64,000 nt of DNA. Source: Luteimonas sp. S4-F44 (GTDB lineage Bacteria > Pseudomonadota > Gammaproteobacteria > Xanthomonadales > Xanthomonadaceae). Under the pieces are notes generated by a model. The model worked only from the letters and a program-made list of their open reading frames with translations. It was not told where the DNA came from and ran no database searches. Below are positions 10,985-23,182 of the stretch, one piece after another (positions within the stretch are counted from its first letter, which is position 1; each line of letters starts with the position of its first letter). A program made the position numbers and the translations under genes. The stretch is from positions 992,001-1,056,000 of the forward strand of contig NZ_CP093340.1 in the NCBI RefSeq assembly GCF_022637415.1. The letters run 5' to 3'.

Positions 10985-12063
10985 GCGGGACGCTCCTGAT
11001 CGGGGACGGGGACGGGGACGGGGACGGGGACGGGGACTGGCGCCGGGCTGCGCTCGGCGAACTGCCCGTTCCAGTAAGGGTAGTAGGGATAGGGCGTCGG
11101 CACCGCGCTCGCGGCATCCAGCCGTGTCATGTGCATCGGGTCCAGCGACCAGTCGGCCGCGCCCAGGTTCTCGCGCAACTGCGCCTCGTTGCGCGCGCCC
11201 ACCAGCACCGTCGAGACGCCGGGGCGCTGCAGCAGCCAGTTCAGCGCGATCTGCGGCACGCTGTGACCGGTGTCGGCGGCGACCTCATCGAGCGCGTCGA
11301 CGATCCGGTACAGCCGCGCGTCGTCGACCGGCGGGGCGAAGGCGGCGGTCGCGTGCAGCCGGCTCGTCGTCGGCAGCGGCTGGCCGCGACGGACCCGGCC
11401 GGTCAGCCGGCCCCACGCCAGCGGACTCCACACCACCGCGCCGACGCCTTGATCGAGGCCGAGCGGCATCAGCTCCCATTCGTAGTCGCGACCGGCCAGC
11501 GAGTAGTACGCCTGGTGCGCGACATAGCGCGTCAGCCCGTCGCGGTCGGCGATTGCCAGCGCCTTCATCAGCTGCCAGCCGGCGTGGTTGGACGCGCCGA
11601 GGTAGCGCACCTTGCCGGCACGGACCAGGCCGTCGAGCGTCGACAGCGTTTCCTCCAGCGGCGTCATCGCGTCGAACGCGTGCAGTTGCAGCAGGTCGAT
11701 GTGGTCGGTGTCGAGCCGGCGCAAAGCGGTGTCGACGGCGTCGAGCAGATGCATGCGTGAGGCGCCGACCGCATTGACATCCTCGCCCACCCGCAGGCCG
11801 ACCTTGGTCGACAGCAGCACCCGGTCGCGTCGACCGCGGATCGCCGCGCCGAGGATCGCCTCCGATGCGCCGTCGGAGTAGGCGTCTGCGGTATCGAAAA
11901 AGCAGGCGCCGGCATCGAGGCACAGGTCGACGAGGCGACGCGCCTGCACGGCGTCGGTGTCGCCCCAGGCGCCGAACAGCGGGCCGCGACCGCCGAAGGT
12001 GCCGACGCCGAAGCCGAGCACGGGAACGCGCAGGCCGGAGCGGCCGAGAAAGCGGGTGTCCAT
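10981..12063 (-). CDS. Aldo/keto reductase
   Basis: A 360-residue NADPH-dependent oxidoreductase with a TIM-barrel. The catalytic tetrad is visible: Asp and Tyr in FFDTADAYSDG, Lys in LLSTKVGLR and His in LLQLHAFD. The last 25 residues are a proline-rich tail with repeated Val-Pro dipeptides, encoded by six copies of a six-base unit; this tail is not part of the fold. It is expressed first in a pair with the MDR gene and sits 45 bases from the MFS exporter, all on the minus strand. Confidence 0.88.
11001..11036. repeat. Six tandem copies of CGGGGA (potential G-quadruplex)
   Basis: Exact six-base unit repeated six times inside the 3' end of the aldo/keto reductase gene, encoding (Val-Pro)n on the minus strand. 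The plus strand has runs of four Gs every six bases, a strong G-quadruplex pattern, 17 bases upstream of the next start codon. Copy-number change would keep the reading frame. Confidence 0.9.
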
Positions 12064-12108
12064 GGAAATTTCCGTCGGAGGAGAAGGGAAGGGCGATGCC
12101 GCAGGGCG

Positions 12109-13305
12109 TCAGCAGGGTTGGATAGCGACCGGGCGTGCGCGGCCGAGCGCGAGCACCGACACGACGACACCGGCCAGCGTGATCAGCGCCCCGGCCGTGC
12201 CCAACCGCGCCAGGCCCCCGCCATGGCCGACGACGAGGCCGCCGAGCCAGGCGCCTGCTGCATTGCCGAGGTTGAACGCGCCGATGTTGAGGCTCGAGGC
12301 GAGGTTGCGGCCGTCGTCTCCGGCGCGCTGCAGCACCCAGGCCTGCAGTGGCGCGACGGTCGCGAATGCGGCCACGCCGAGCAGACCGGTGGCGATCACC
12401 ATCGCCGGCGCCTGGTGCATCGCGGCGCCGAGCAGTGCGAGTACGGCGGCGAGCGCGAGCAGCGTCGCCGGGATCGCGGCCGTCGGTGCGCGATCGGCGA
12501 ACCGGCCGCCGAGCAGGTTGCCGGCGATCATGCCGACCCCGAACACCAGCAGCACCGGCGAGACCGCGCGATCGGGCAAGCCGCTCACCTGCACCAGGAC
12601 CGGCTGGATGAAGGTGTAAACCGTGAACACGCCGGCATAGCCCAGCGCCGTCGTCAGCAGACCGAGCACCACCGGTGGCCGCGAGACCGCCGCGAGTGCA
12701 CGACGGACGCTGCCGGTCGCGACGGCCGCGCGGTCGGCCGGAACCAGCAGCGCGATCACCACGGTCGCCAGTGCCCCGATCGCAGCGACCGCCCAGAACG
12801 TGGCGCGCCAGCCCGCATGCAGGCCCAGCCACGCGCCGGCCGGCACGCCGAGCAGGGTGGCGACGGTCAGGCCGGTGAACATTACCGAGATCGCGCGCGC
12901 GCGCCGTTCCGCCGGCACCAGGCCCGCGGCGACCACCGCGCCGACGCCGAAGAAGGTGCCGTGGGCGAGCGAGGTGATCACGCGCGCGGCCATCAGCCAG
13001 CCGTAGTCGGGCGCCAGCGCGCAGGCCAGGTTGCCGAGCGTGAACACCGCCATCAGGCCGATCAGCACCGCTTTGCGCGGCAGCCGGTCGGTCGCGAGCG
13101 TGAGCAGCGGCGCGCCGACGAACACGCCCAGCGCATAGCCGGAGATCAACAGTCCGGCTGCGGGCAGGCTCACCTGGAGATCGGCCGCGACCTGGCTGAG
13201 CAGGCCCATGATCACGAATTCGGTGGTGCCGATGCCGAATGCGCCTGCGGTCAGCGCATACAGCGCCGCTGGCGTGCGGAAGGACGGAGCGGGAGAACGG
13301 GGCAT
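12109..13305 (-). CDS. MFS efflux transporter (AraJ/YdhP-like)
   Basis: A 398-residue major facilitator with 12 predicted hydrophobic segments, starting ALTAGAFGIGTTEFVIMGLL, the signature of the DHA1 sugar/drug exporter group, and carrying GRFADRAPT in the central loop. I start at the ATG at 13305; an upstream in-frame start would reach into the divergent promoter. It is transcribed away from a LysR regulator 99 bases distant, the typical regulator-target arrangement, so the LysR protein probably controls it. The substrate is unknown. Confidence 0.87.
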   Translation of the reverse strand: MPRSPAPSFRTPAALYALTAGAFGIGTTEFVIMGLLSQVAADLQVSLPAAGLLISGYALGVFVGAPLLTLATDRLPRKAVLIGLMAVFTLGNLACALAPDYGWLMAARVITSLAHGTFFGVGAVVAAGLVPAERRARAISVMFTGLTVATLLGVPAGAWLGLHAGWRATFWAVAAIGALATVVIALLVPADRAAVATGSVRRALAAVSRPPVVLGLLTTALGYAGVFTVYTFIQPVLVQVSGLPDRAVSPVLLVFGVGMIAGNLLGGRFADRAPTAAIPATLLALAAVLALLGAAMHQAPAMVIATGLLGVAAFATVAPLQAWVLQRAGDDGRNLASSLNIGAFNLGNAAGAWLGGLVVGHGGGLARLGTAGALITLAGVVVSVLALGRARPVAIQPC

Positions 13306-13381
13306 GGTCGCGACCGGTGCGGGAGGGCGGCCATTCTCGAAAGCGACGATCCGGAGGAACAGGTTTAGGATCGACAATGAC

Positions 13382-13400
13382 TTTCAACCGAAGATTGAAA
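13382..13400. promoter_or_regulatory. Candidate LysR operator TTTCAA-N7-TTGAAA
   Basis: Perfect six-base inverted repeat with a seven-base spacer between the divergent MFS and LysR genes. It contains the T-N11-A spacing expected for LysR-type regulators and lies immediately before the lysR start, suggesting autoregulation as well as control of the exporter. Confidence 0.5.
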
Positions 13401-13404
13401 ATCG

Positions 13405-14349
13405 ATGACGCGGCTCGACGACATCGCCCTATTTCTGCGCGTGCTCGATCTGGGCTCGATCAGCGCGGCCGCGCGCGCCCTGGACCTGTCGCCGGCCGTG
13501 GCCAGCCAGCGCCTGAAGCGCCTGGAGAGCGGCCTCGGCGTGCGGCTGCTGCATCGGACCACGCGCCGGCTGCATCCCACCGCCGAGGGCCGCGCGCTGG
13601 CCGTGGGCGGGCGCGCGCTGGTCGATGATCTCGACAGCCTCGCCGCGGGGCTGCGTGAGAGCGGGGGACGCGGTGTGGCCGGCACATTGCGGGTGACGAT
13701 GTCGGCCTCGTTCGGGCGCCAACATGTCTCGCCGCTGCTGCCGCGGTTTCTGGCCCGGCATCCCGAGCTGCGGCTGAGCGTGCACATGAGCGACCAACTG
13801 GTGGACCTGGTGCGGGAGGGCTTCGACCTGGCAATCCGGATCGGCGAACTGGACGACTCGCGCCTGGTCGCACGCCCGATCGCCGCCAACGAGCGCGTGC
13901 TCGTCGCCTCGCCGGACTACCTGCATCGGCGCGGTCACCCGCGCGTGCCGGCCGACCTGGCCGATCACGCGTGCCTGTTGCTGGTCGGCAGCCGCGGGCG
14001 CCAGGACCACTGGCCATTGCTCGACCGCAATGGGGTCCGCACCGAGGTCGCGGTGTCGGGGCGCATGGAAAGCACGCTGGGTGAGATCCTGCGCGACGCT
14101 GCGCTCGCAGGCGAGGGCATCGCGATGCATTCGGTGTGGCATGTCGCCGACGACCTGCGTGCGGGACGACTGGTCCGGGTGCTGCCAGGATACGCGCCGC
14201 CGACCACCGGCATCCATGCGGTCATGCCCGAGCGCCGGCTGGTGCCGCCGCGCACGCGCGCATTCGTGGATTTCCTGGTCGAGGAGTTGGGCCGATCGCC
14301 GCCCTGGGTGGCAGCCGCGGAACACGTGGCGGCCCAGAAGCCGGGGTGA
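13405..14349 (+). CDS. LysR-family transcriptional regulator
   Basis: A 314-residue regulator. The N-terminal winged helix-turn-helix is MTRLDDIALFLRVLDLGSIS followed by AAARALDLSPAVASQRLKRLE; the C-terminal half is the periplasmic-binding-protein-like effector domain (GTLRVTMSASFGRQHVSPLL). It is divergent from the MFS exporter, with a TTTCAA/TTGAAA inverted repeat between them. The effector cannot be told from sequence. The Shine-Dalgarno is weak, and the operator overlaps the translation start region. Confidence 0.92.
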   Translation: MTRLDDIALFLRVLDLGSISAAARALDLSPAVASQRLKRLESGLGVRLLHRTTRRLHPTAEGRALAVGGRALVDDLDSLAAGLRESGGRGVAGTLRVTMSASFGRQHVSPLLPRFLARHPELRLSVHMSDQLVDLVREGFDLAIRIGELDDSRLVARPIAANERVLVASPDYLHRRGHPRVPADLADHACLLLVGSRGRQDHWPLLDRNGVRTEVAVSGRMESTLGEILRDAALAGEGIAMHSVWHVADDLRAGRLVRVLPGYAPPTTGIHAVMPERRLVPPRTRAFVDFLVEELGRSPPWVAAAEHVAAQKPG

Positions 14350-14593
14350 GCGTTAAGCGCGTCTTGACGCCACGCCGACATCGAATGCAGACAATGCGCG
14401 CCGTTGGGAGTTCCCGCCGTAGCCCAAGGCTGGATGAACGGTAAGGTGTCGTTGTGTTGGAATCTTTCAACCGTTAGCTTAGTGTTAACGACGCCTTCAC
14501 ACAGCTGACTTTAGGCTATGTCCAAGGCGTGTGCGTTTGACGCCTCAAACCGATGCCATGACGCATTCCCCCTAGAACAGGAGCTGATACAAC

Positions 14594-15667
14594 ATGAATA
14601 AGAAACTCCTCTGCGCCGCTCTGCTCGGCGGCCTCGGCTTGGTGCAGGCCGCCAATGCCCAGGAGTTCGACGACCGCTGGTACTTGACCGGCTCCGTCGG
14701 CTACAACTTCCAGGCCGAAGATCGCCGCACCGACGACACCCCGTTCGGCACCATCGGTTTCGGTCGTTTCATCAGCCCGAACTGGTCGATCGACGGTGAG
14801 CTGAACTATCAGAACCCTGGTTTCGACAGCAGCGTCGAGGGTGCGAACCCTGACCTGAACTGGAGCCAGTACGGCGCCTCGATCGACTTCCGCTACCACT
14901 TCATCTCCGAAGGCCGTGGCTGGAACCCCTACCTGCTCGCAGGCGTCGGCTACCAGCGTTCGGAAGAAGAGTTCAACGCGTTCCCGAGCCCGAACTCGCC
15001 TGGCGAGCGTAAGGATGGCAACTTCGCTGCCAAGGTCGGTGCCGGTCTGCAGACCACCTTCGACAAGCGCGTCGCCGTGCGCGCCGAAATCGCCTACCGC
15101 GCTGATTTCGACGACAGCAGCATCGCCGCCAACGGTCCGCGTGACTGGGCCGGCTACCCGCACAACGCCAACGAGAGCTACTTCGGCGACGTGCTGGCCT
15201 CGGTCGGTGTCGTGGTGCCGCTCGGCCCGCCGCCGGCGCCTCCGGCTCCCCCGGCTCCGCCGCCGCCGCCGCCGGCTCCCGCCCCGGCTCCGCCGCCGCC
15301 GGCTCCGATCACCATCGATCTGAACGGCGTGAACTTCGACTTCGATCGTTCGACGCTGCGTCCTGACGCGGTGGCGATCCTGAACGAGGCCGTCGAGATC
15401 CTGCGTCGCTACCCCGAACTGCGCGTCGAAGTTGCAGGCCACACGGACTCGAAGGGTCCGGATGCCTACAACCAGCGCCTGTCGGAGCGCCGTGCGAAGG
15501 CCGTGTACGACTTCCTGACCAGCAACGGCATCACTGCCGATCGCCTGGTGGGTCCGGTCGGCTACGGCGAGAGCCGTCCGATTGCGCCGAACACCAACCC
15601 GGATGGTTCGGACAACCCGGAAGGCCGCGCGCGCAACCGCCGCACCGAGCTGAACGTCCAGAACTAA
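14594..15667 (+). CDS. OmpA-family outer membrane protein
   Basis: A 357-residue porin-like protein. Residues 1-22 are a signal peptide ending ANAQ. Next comes an eight-strand OmpA beta-barrel (WYLTGSVGYNF, YHFISEGRGWNPYLLAGVGY), then a low-complexity Pro/Ala linker at about residues 212-238, then the peptidoglycan-binding OmpA-C domain (NFDFDRSTLRPDAVAIL, VAGHTDSKGPDAYNQRLSERRA). AGGAG lies nine bases before ATG, codon use is strongly biased, and a clean terminator follows, fitting an abundant monocistronic envelope protein. Confidence 0.95.
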   Translation: MNKKLLCAALLGGLGLVQAANAQEFDDRWYLTGSVGYNFQAEDRRTDDTPFGTIGFGRFISPNWSIDGELNYQNPGFDSSVEGANPDLNWSQYGASIDFRYHFISEGRGWNPYLLAGVGYQRSEEEFNAFPSPNSPGERKDGNFAAKVGAGLQTTFDKRVAVRAEIAYRADFDDSSIAANGPRDWAGYPHNANESYFGDVLASVGVVVPLGPPPAPPAPPAPPPPPPAPAPAPPPPAPITIDLNGVNFDFDRSTLRPDAVAILNEAVEILRRYPELRVEVAGHTDSKGPDAYNQRLSERRAKAVYDFLTSNGITADRLVGPVGYGESRPIAPNTNPDGSDNPEGRARNRRTELNVQN

Positions 15668-15691
15668 TTCTGGCGCCAGCGAAGCAACACG

Positions 15692-15722
15692 AAGAAGCCC
15701 GGCTGATGCCGGGCTTCTTTTT
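15692..15722 (+). terminator. Rho-independent terminator of the ompA-like gene
   Basis: Perfect 12-base arms AAGAAGCCCGGC and GCCGGGCTTCTT around a TGAT loop, ending in a T-run, 24 bases after the stop codon. Textbook intrinsic terminator. Confidence 0.95.
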
Positions 15723-15993
15723 GGGTCTTCTCCCCCCGACGGCGGGGATCGGAAGGTGGCTCGTGCGGCGCTGCCGCGCGACTTGACGAACGTCCAGCGT
15801 ATCGCGGGGGACTGACCCGGTCCTCGAAGACGACATGGAATGACCGGATGCGGAGCAGCTCGAGGTCGACGCGGCGCAATCGCCGTACGGACAGACACTC
15901 ACCGATGTGAATGCGCGAAAGAAGAATTTCCCTTGTCGGCCGGTAACTTGGCGCATACACTTCAGGCCAATTCGACTCCTGGGACCCTTGCCC
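15723..15993. other. Non-coding stretch between terminator and next secreted-protein gene
   Basis: I see no gene or repeat here. It presumably contains the promoter for the gene starting at 15994; no confident -35/-10 pair was recognised. Confidence 0.4.
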
Positions 15994-16473
15994 ATGCGCG
16001 CCATCGTATTGACGACCCTGTTGGCCCTTCCGCTCGCCGGCCAGGCGGCAGATTGTGCCGATCTCGATACCCGCGCTGCGCGCCCGCTGCAGGCTGCCGC
16101 GCTGATGCCGCTGTCCCCGGAACTGGCTGCGCCCAGCTATCGGCTCGGCACCACCGCCGTGCTCTCGCGCGCCTACGATGATGCGCAGTCGGTCGACCAG
16201 GTGCTGCTGCGCATGGAGATTGAGCGCTGCCAGAACGTCGCGATGGCCGCCGCAGCGGCCGGTGTGGTGGAGCCCGGCGATCCGGCCGCCTACGTCAAGC
16301 AGACCGAGTTCGACAACACCCCGTACCGATTCAACATGACCCAGAGCGGCAAGCGCATGACGGCCGACGACTTCGACGCCTGGCTCAAGGCCAATGGCTA
16401 CAGCGTCGGGCGTCGCGTCGATCCCAACGCCCCGGTGGAAGCGGCCGCGGCACCGGCGACGCCGACCGAATGA
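15994..16473 (+). CDS. Small secreted protein of unknown function
   Basis: 159 residues from ATG 15994. A signal peptide is clear (MRAIVLTTLLALPLAGQAA), followed by a mature domain with Cys22 and Cys75 that could pair. No family recognised. The mature part ends in an Ala/Pro-rich tail (AAAAPATPTE). Its stop overlaps the start of the pseudouridine synthase gene (ATGA at 16470), so the two share an mRNA despite their different cellular locations. Confidence 0.75.
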   Translation: MRAIVLTTLLALPLAGQAADCADLDTRAARPLQAAALMPLSPELAAPSYRLGTTAVLSRAYDDAQSVDQVLLRMEIERCQNVAMAAAAAGVVEPGDPAAYVKQTEFDNTPYRFNMTQSGKRMTADDFDAWLKANGYSVGRRVDPNAPVEAAAAPATPTE

Positions 16474-17324
16474 CCGACCGTCCCCGACGCGTCGATGATG
16501 ACGGCCCGCGCAAGCGGGCCGTTCGTCCGTCCGGGGGCGAGGGAGGGAGCCGCGCCAGTCGAACGCCACGCGCGCAGACGGCGCCGCGCTATGGCGTGGC
16601 GCGCATCCTGTCCAAACGCGGGCTGTGCTCGCGCAGCGAAGCCGAGCGCTGGGTGCGCGAGGGGCGTGTGCGTGTGGGCGGTCGCGTGATCCGCGATCCC
16701 GAACACCCGGTCGCGCTCGACGAAGCACGCATCGTGGTCGATGGCGTGACCATGGCGGCGACGGCGCATCGCTATCTGATGCTCAACAAGCCGCGGGGCC
16801 TGGTGACGACCGCCCACGACGAGCACGGGCGCGACACCGTCTACCGGTGTTTCGACGGTGCGGGGCTGGGATGGATCGCGCCGGTCGGCCGGCTCGACAA
16901 GGCCAGCGAGGGCCTGTTGCTGTTCACCAGCGACCCGGCATGGGCAGCGGCGATCGCCGACCCCGAGCGCGGCCCCAGCAAGACCTATCACGTACAGATC
17001 GATACGCGGCCCGACGCCGCGCTGCTCGCGGGCCTGCATGCCGGCATCGAGGACGCCGGCCAGCATCTGCGTGCCGCGTCCGCGCGGGTGCTTCGCGAGG
17101 GCGGGCGCAACGCGTGGCTGGAGATCGTGCTCGACGAAGGCCGCAACCGGCAGATCCGCCGGCTGCTGGGCGCGCACGAGGTCGGCGTGCTGCGGCTGGT
17201 GCGTGTGGCGATCGGGCGCGTGGGCCTGGGCGAACTGGCCAAGGGCGCGTGGCGCGAACTGGCCCCCCACGAAGTCGAACGTCTGGCGCCGCGCTCGGCG
17301 CCGGCGACCGCCAAGCCGGCCTAG
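16470..17324 (+). CDS. rRNA pseudouridine synthase, RsuA/RluB/E/F family
   Basis: 284 residues. A charged N-terminal extension of about 35 residues is followed by an S4 RNA-binding domain (RILSKRGLCSRSEAERWVRE) and the RsuA-type catalytic domain with the active-site Asp in PVGRLDKASEGLLLFT; later motifs are SKTYHV and EGRNRQIRRLLGAHEV. It converts a specific uridine in rRNA to pseudouridine. The member (RluB, RluE or RluF) cannot be fixed without alignment. Its gene is coupled by four-base overlap to the preceding secreted protein. Confidence 0.88.
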   Translation: MTDRPRRVDDDGPRKRAVRPSGGEGGSRASRTPRAQTAPRYGVARILSKRGLCSRSEAERWVREGRVRVGGRVIRDPEHPVALDEARIVVDGVTMAATAHRYLMLNKPRGLVTTAHDEHGRDTVYRCFDGAGLGWIAPVGRLDKASEGLLLFTSDPAWAAAIADPERGPSKTYHVQIDTRPDAALLAGLHAGIEDAGQHLRAASARVLREGGRNAWLEIVLDEGRNRQIRRLLGAHEVGVLRLVRVAIGRVGLGELAKGAWRELAPHEVERLAPRSAPATAKPA

Positions 17325-17355
17325 TGCCGGCGAGGCACCCGACGCGCGCCGCGGC

Positions 17356-18549
17356 TCAGGCCGGCAACACGCCCAGTTCGCGGCCGATGCGGGTGAACGC
17401 GTCGATCGCCTGGTCCAGATGCTCACGCGTGTGCGCGGCGCTGATCTGGGTGCGGATCCGGGCCTGGTCCTTGGGCACCACCGGGAAGAAGAACCCGATC
17501 GCGTAGATGCCTTCCTCGAGCAAGCGCTCGGCAAAGCGCTGCGCCAACTTGGCGTCGTAGAGCATGACCGGGCTGATCGGATGGGTGCCGGGGCGCAGGT
17601 CGAAGCCGGCCGCGGTCATCTGCTCGCGGAAATAGCGGGTGTTCTCCACCAGCCGTTCGCGCAGTTCGCCCGCTGCGTCCAGCATCTCGAAGGCCTTGAT
17701 GCCGGCGGCGACCACGTGCGGCGGCAGCGAGTTGGAGAACAGGTAGGGACGCGAGCGCTGGCGCAGCAGTTCGATGACCTCGGCCTTGGCGGTCGTGAAG
17801 CCGCCCAGCGCACCGCCCATCGCCTTGCCGAGCGTGCCGGTGATGATGTCGATCTTCTCCAGCACGCCCTTGACCTCGGCCGAGCCGCGGCCGGTGGCGC
17901 CGAGGAAGCCGGTCGCATGGCATTCGTCGATGTGCACCAGCGCGTCGTACTTCTGCGCCAATGCGGTGATCTCGTCGAGCGGCGCGATGAAGCCGTCCAT
18001 CGAGAACACGCCATCGGTGGTGATCAGGATGGTCTTCGCGCCGTCGGCGCGCGCCTGCTTGAGCTGCGCCTCCAGGTCGGCCATGTCGCAGTTGGCGTAG
18101 CGGTAGCGCTTGGCCTTGCACAGCCGCACGCCGTCGATGATCGAGGCGTGGTTGAGCGCGTCGCTGATGATCGCGTCGTCCTCGCCGAGCAGCGGCTCGA
18201 ACAGCCCGCCGTTGGCATCGAAGCAGGCGGCGTAGAGGATCGTGTCCTGCTTGCCGAAGAACTCGGCGATGGTCGTCTCGAGCTGCTTGTGCAGGTCCTG
18301 CGTGCCGCAGATGAAGCGCACCGAGGCCATGCCGAAGCCATGGGTGTCGAGCGCGTCCTTGGCGGCGGCGATGATGTCCGGGTGGTCAGCCAGGCCCAGG
18401 TAGTTGTTGGCGCAGAAGTTCAGCACCGTGCGCCCGTCGGCCAGCGTGATCTGCGCCGATTGCGGGCCGGTAATCACGCGTTCGGACTTGAACAGGCCGG
18501 CCTCGCGGATCTCGTCGAGGGTGTCGGCGTAGCGGTCGGTCAGGGACAT
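17356..18549 (-). CDS. kbl: Glycine C-acetyltransferase (2-amino-3-ketobutyrate CoA ligase) Kbl
   Basis: PLP enzyme that splits 2-amino-3-ketobutyrate, the product of threonine dehydrogenase, into glycine and acetyl-CoA. 397 residues from [14 protein letters not shown], one shorter than E. coli Kbl. Visible motifs are [10 protein letters not shown], the substrate-domain [17 protein letters not shown] and the PLP lysine Lys242 in [13 protein letters not shown]. The longer open frame upstream is not homologous. It is on the same strand as tdh, but a metallopeptidase gene sits between them. Confidence 0.95.
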   Translation of the reverse strand: MSLTDRYADTLDEIREAGLFKSERVITGPQSAQITLADGRTVLNFCANNYLGLADHPDIIAAAKDALDTHGFGMASVRFICGTQDLHKQLETTIAEFFGKQDTILYAACFDANGGLFEPLLGEDDAIISDALNHASIIDGVRLCKAKRYRYANCDMADLEAQLKQARADGAKTILITTDGVFSMDGFIAPLDEITALAQKYDALVHIDECHATGFLGATGRGSAEVKGVLEKIDIITGTLGKAMGGALGGFTTAKAEVIELLRQRSRPYLFSNSLPPHVVAAGIKAFEMLDAAGELRERLVENTRYFREQMTAAGFDLRPGTHPISPVMLYDAKLAQRFAERLLEEGIYAIGFFFPVVPKDQARIRTQISAAHTREHLDQAIDAFTRIGRELGVLPA

Positions 18550-18580
18550 CGGGCGATCCGGAAGAGACGATGCGCGCAGT

Positions 18581-19597
18581 TTACCCGGCAGGCGCATGCG
18601 CGCCGCCTGGGTGCGCCATGCACCACGCGTCCCAGGCCGTCTGCAAGCCGGCGATATCGCCCGGCAGGCCGTAGGCAGCGCCTGTATCGGCCAGCCAGGA
18701 TTCGAAATCCGCGCCCGCCGCGATCGCCTCACTGATGGCGCCGAGGATGTGAGGTTGGGGGCTGCTCTGCTCGAGGAAGTCGGCAAACAGCATCGATTGC
18801 GCGTAGAACAGGCCAGCGGCGAGCGCGCCGTCGCCGGACATCGTCATGACCTGGATGCCGGACGGGGTCTGGACGCCGCTCGATTGCATCAACGCTTGCC
18901 GTTGCGCAACGATCGGGTGTGTCTGTGCCAGAAACTGCGCGAGTGGCAGGATGGCCGGTGACGCTGTCCGAAGGGCAGTGAAGAAGCTGTGCTCGTACTG
19001 CGCACGCGCCGCCTGGCCTTCCATGCGCACAGCGGCCGCTTCATCCAGCCAGTCCGGTGCGGGCGTGCCGTACTGGCCATCGACGGACTCGGCATCAGCC
19101 CAGTAGGCGGCGCGGTACTGCGCGTGACCGAGCTCGTGGCGCAGGGCATTCAAATGCTGCGCTTGTAGATGGCCCAGGACCTGCGCAACACGGTCGGCAT
19201 CGGGATTCGGATTGGCGCGGCGCATCACCGCTTCGACCTGGGCCCGTTTGTCGGCCGGTGACAGCCAGACCTGCCAGAATCCGAGGTTGTGATCCCGGGC
19301 GAAGCGTTTGGCCTGGTCACCGTCGAACGTGCTGCTCAGCACCAGCATGCCGGGCGGCAGCGTGCGTCCGAACGTGCCCCTGAACTGCGCTGTCGCGCTT
19401 TCGATCGCTTCTGCCGCCATCTGTGCGTCAGCCTGGGTGTCGGCGTACGCGAGTCCATGCGCGGTGGCCAGGCACACCGGCGCCGGCGGCGCGGCACCCT
19501 CAGGACAGATCGGTGTGTCGGCAGCGAAGGCGGTGGGCGCAATGAGTGCCAGCGCCAACGCTGCGAAAAGCTGAGCGCACGTGTGTCCATGCCGCAT
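18581..19597 (-). CDS. Secreted HExxH metallopeptidase-like protein
   Basis: 338 residues with a signal peptide ending AFAAD. The core carries a zinc-peptidase signature: His154-Glu155-x-x-His158 in [11 protein letters not shown], and a plausible third ligand Glu186 in [12 protein letters not shown], the layout of gluzincin/MA-like peptidases. The exact family is not recognised. An excellent ribosome-binding site (AGGAGGTGGTGC) precedes ATG 19597. It lies between tdh and kbl, 31 bases from kbl, with no obvious functional link to threonine breakdown. Substrate unknown. Confidence 0.75.
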   Translation of the reverse strand: MRHGHTCAQLFAALALALIAPTAFAADTPICPEGAAPPAPVCLATAHGLAYADTQADAQMAAEAIESATAQFRGTFGRTLPPGMLVLSSTFDGDQAKRFARDHNLGFWQVWLSPADKRAQVEAVMRRANPNPDADRVAQVLGHLQAQHLNALRHELGHAQYRAAYWADAESVDGQYGTPAPDWLDEAAAVRMEGQAARAQYEHSFFTALRTASPAILPLAQFLAQTHPIVAQRQALMQSSGVQTPSGIQVMTMSGDGALAAGLFYAQSMLFADFLEQSSPQPHILGAISEAIAAGADFESWLADTGAAYGLPGDIAGLQTAWDAWCMAHPGGAHAPAG

Positions 19598-19717
19598 GCA
19601 CCACCTCCTGTGGTTGTCGATTGCAGCGAGCCTGCAACGGATCGATGATCGTCGAACGTGCCGGACGTCATGCGGCGGCTATGCGCCCGGCCTTGCCGCG
19701 CGCGCCTCAGGTGCCGC

Positions 19718-20752
19718 TCAAGTCCAGTTGAGGACCACCTTGCCCGACTTGCCCGATTCCATCAGGTCGAAGCCCTTCTGGAACTCGTCGACCGGCAACT
19801 GGTGGCTCAGCACCTTGCCCAGCGGGAAGCCCGAGAGCACCAGCTGGGTCATCTTGTACCAGGTCTCGTACATCTTCCGGCCGTAGATGCCCTGGACGGT
19901 CAGGCCCTTGAAGATGATCCGGTCCCAATCGATGCCCGCGCCCTTGGGCAGCAGGCCGAGCAGGGCGACCTTGCCGCCGTGGTACATGCAGTCGAGCATG
20001 TCGTTGAACGCGCGCGGGTTGCCGCTCATCTCCAGGCCGACGTCGAAGCCCTCCATGTGCAGGTCGGCCATGACCTCCTTGAGCGAGGTATTCGACACGT
20101 TGACCACGCGCGTGGCGCCCATGTCGGCGGCCAGCTTGAGGCGGTAGTCGTTGACGTCGGTGACCACGACGTTGCGCGCACCGATGTGCTTGCAGATGCC
20201 GGCCGCCATCACCCCGATCGGGCCGGCGCCGGTGATCAGCACGTCCTCGCCGACGACGTCGAACTCCAGCGCGCAGTGCGCGGCGTTGCCGTAGGGGTCG
20301 AAGAATGCTGCCAGCTCCGACGGGATCTGGTCGGGGATCGGCCACAGGTTGGTCGCCGGCATCGCGATGTATTCGGCGAACGCGCCATCGCGGGTCACGC
20401 CGATGCCGACGGTGTTCGGGCACAGGTGCGGCTTGCCGGCACGGCAGTTGCGGCAGTGGCCGCAGACCAGGTGACCCTCGGCCGACACGCGCTGGCCGAC
20501 CGTGTAGCCGGTCACCGCCGAACCCAGTTCGACGATGCGGCCGACGAACTCGTGGCCGATGACCAGGCCGGGCTTGATGGTGCGCTGGCTCCACTCGTCC
20601 CACAGGTAGATGTGCAGGTCGGTGCCGCAGATCGCGGTCTTCTCCAGCTTGATGAGCACGTCATTCGGGCCCGGGGCTGGCACCGGCACCTCGTCCATCC
20701 AGATGCCTTTGGTGGCTTCGCGCTTGACCAGCGCCTTCATCGTCCGGGTCAT
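19718..20752 (-). CDS. tdh: L-threonine 3-dehydrogenase Tdh
   Basis: Zinc- and NAD-dependent oxidation of L-threonine to 2-amino-3-ketobutyrate, which feeds Kbl. Classic MDR zinc enzyme: catalytic-zinc Cys in [24 protein letters not shown], the structural zinc loop [15 protein letters not shown], and Rossmann [14 protein letters not shown]. The start at 20752 ([13 protein letters not shown]) gives 344 residues; the inner ATG at 20740 would give 340, matching E. coli even more closely. It is divergent from the S46 peptidase gene. Confidence 0.95.
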   Translation of the reverse strand: MTRTMKALVKREATKGIWMDEVPVPAPGPNDVLIKLEKTAICGTDLHIYLWDEWSQRTIKPGLVIGHEFVGRIVELGSAVTGYTVGQRVSAEGHLVCGHCRNCRAGKPHLCPNTVGIGVTRDGAFAEYIAMPATNLWPIPDQIPSELAAFFDPYGNAAHCALEFDVVGEDVLITGAGPIGVMAAGICKHIGARNVVVTDVNDYRLKLAADMGATRVVNVSNTSLKEVMADLHMEGFDVGLEMSGNPRAFNDMLDCMYHGGKVALLGLLPKGAGIDWDRIIFKGLTVQGIYGRKMYETWYKMTQLVLSGFPLGKVLSHQLPVDEFQKGFDLMESGKSGKVVLNWT

Positions 20753-20931
20753 CGTCGTCGTGCCTGCAGGCAGAAAAAGAGCGGCGATTATACGGGCCGG
20801 ACGATGACCGCCCCTGCTGCACCGCACCGTCGCGGGCCCAGCGTCGGTGCCGGGCGGGCGAGGCCTGGGGTTGGCCCCTTGGCGGCGGCACGTTCTAGAC
20901 TTGGCGCCCCGACACGACCGACAGGACCACC

Positions 20932-23094
<2,163 letters not shown>

Positions 23095-23182
23095 GTGCGC
23101 GGGCCTGCTGACGCCGAGGGCCACCGCCCCTGGCGGTCGACCGCACCCGCGCGATCGGCACGGAAGCTTGAGGAAACGAACG

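Noticed and set aside
11001..11036. Tandem repeats as a CRISPR array
   Set aside because: Six-base units with no spacers; a coding microsatellite.
15664..16728. Minus-strand frame after ompA
   Set aside because: It crosses the ompA terminator and the genes at 15994 and 16470, and has shadow-like composition.
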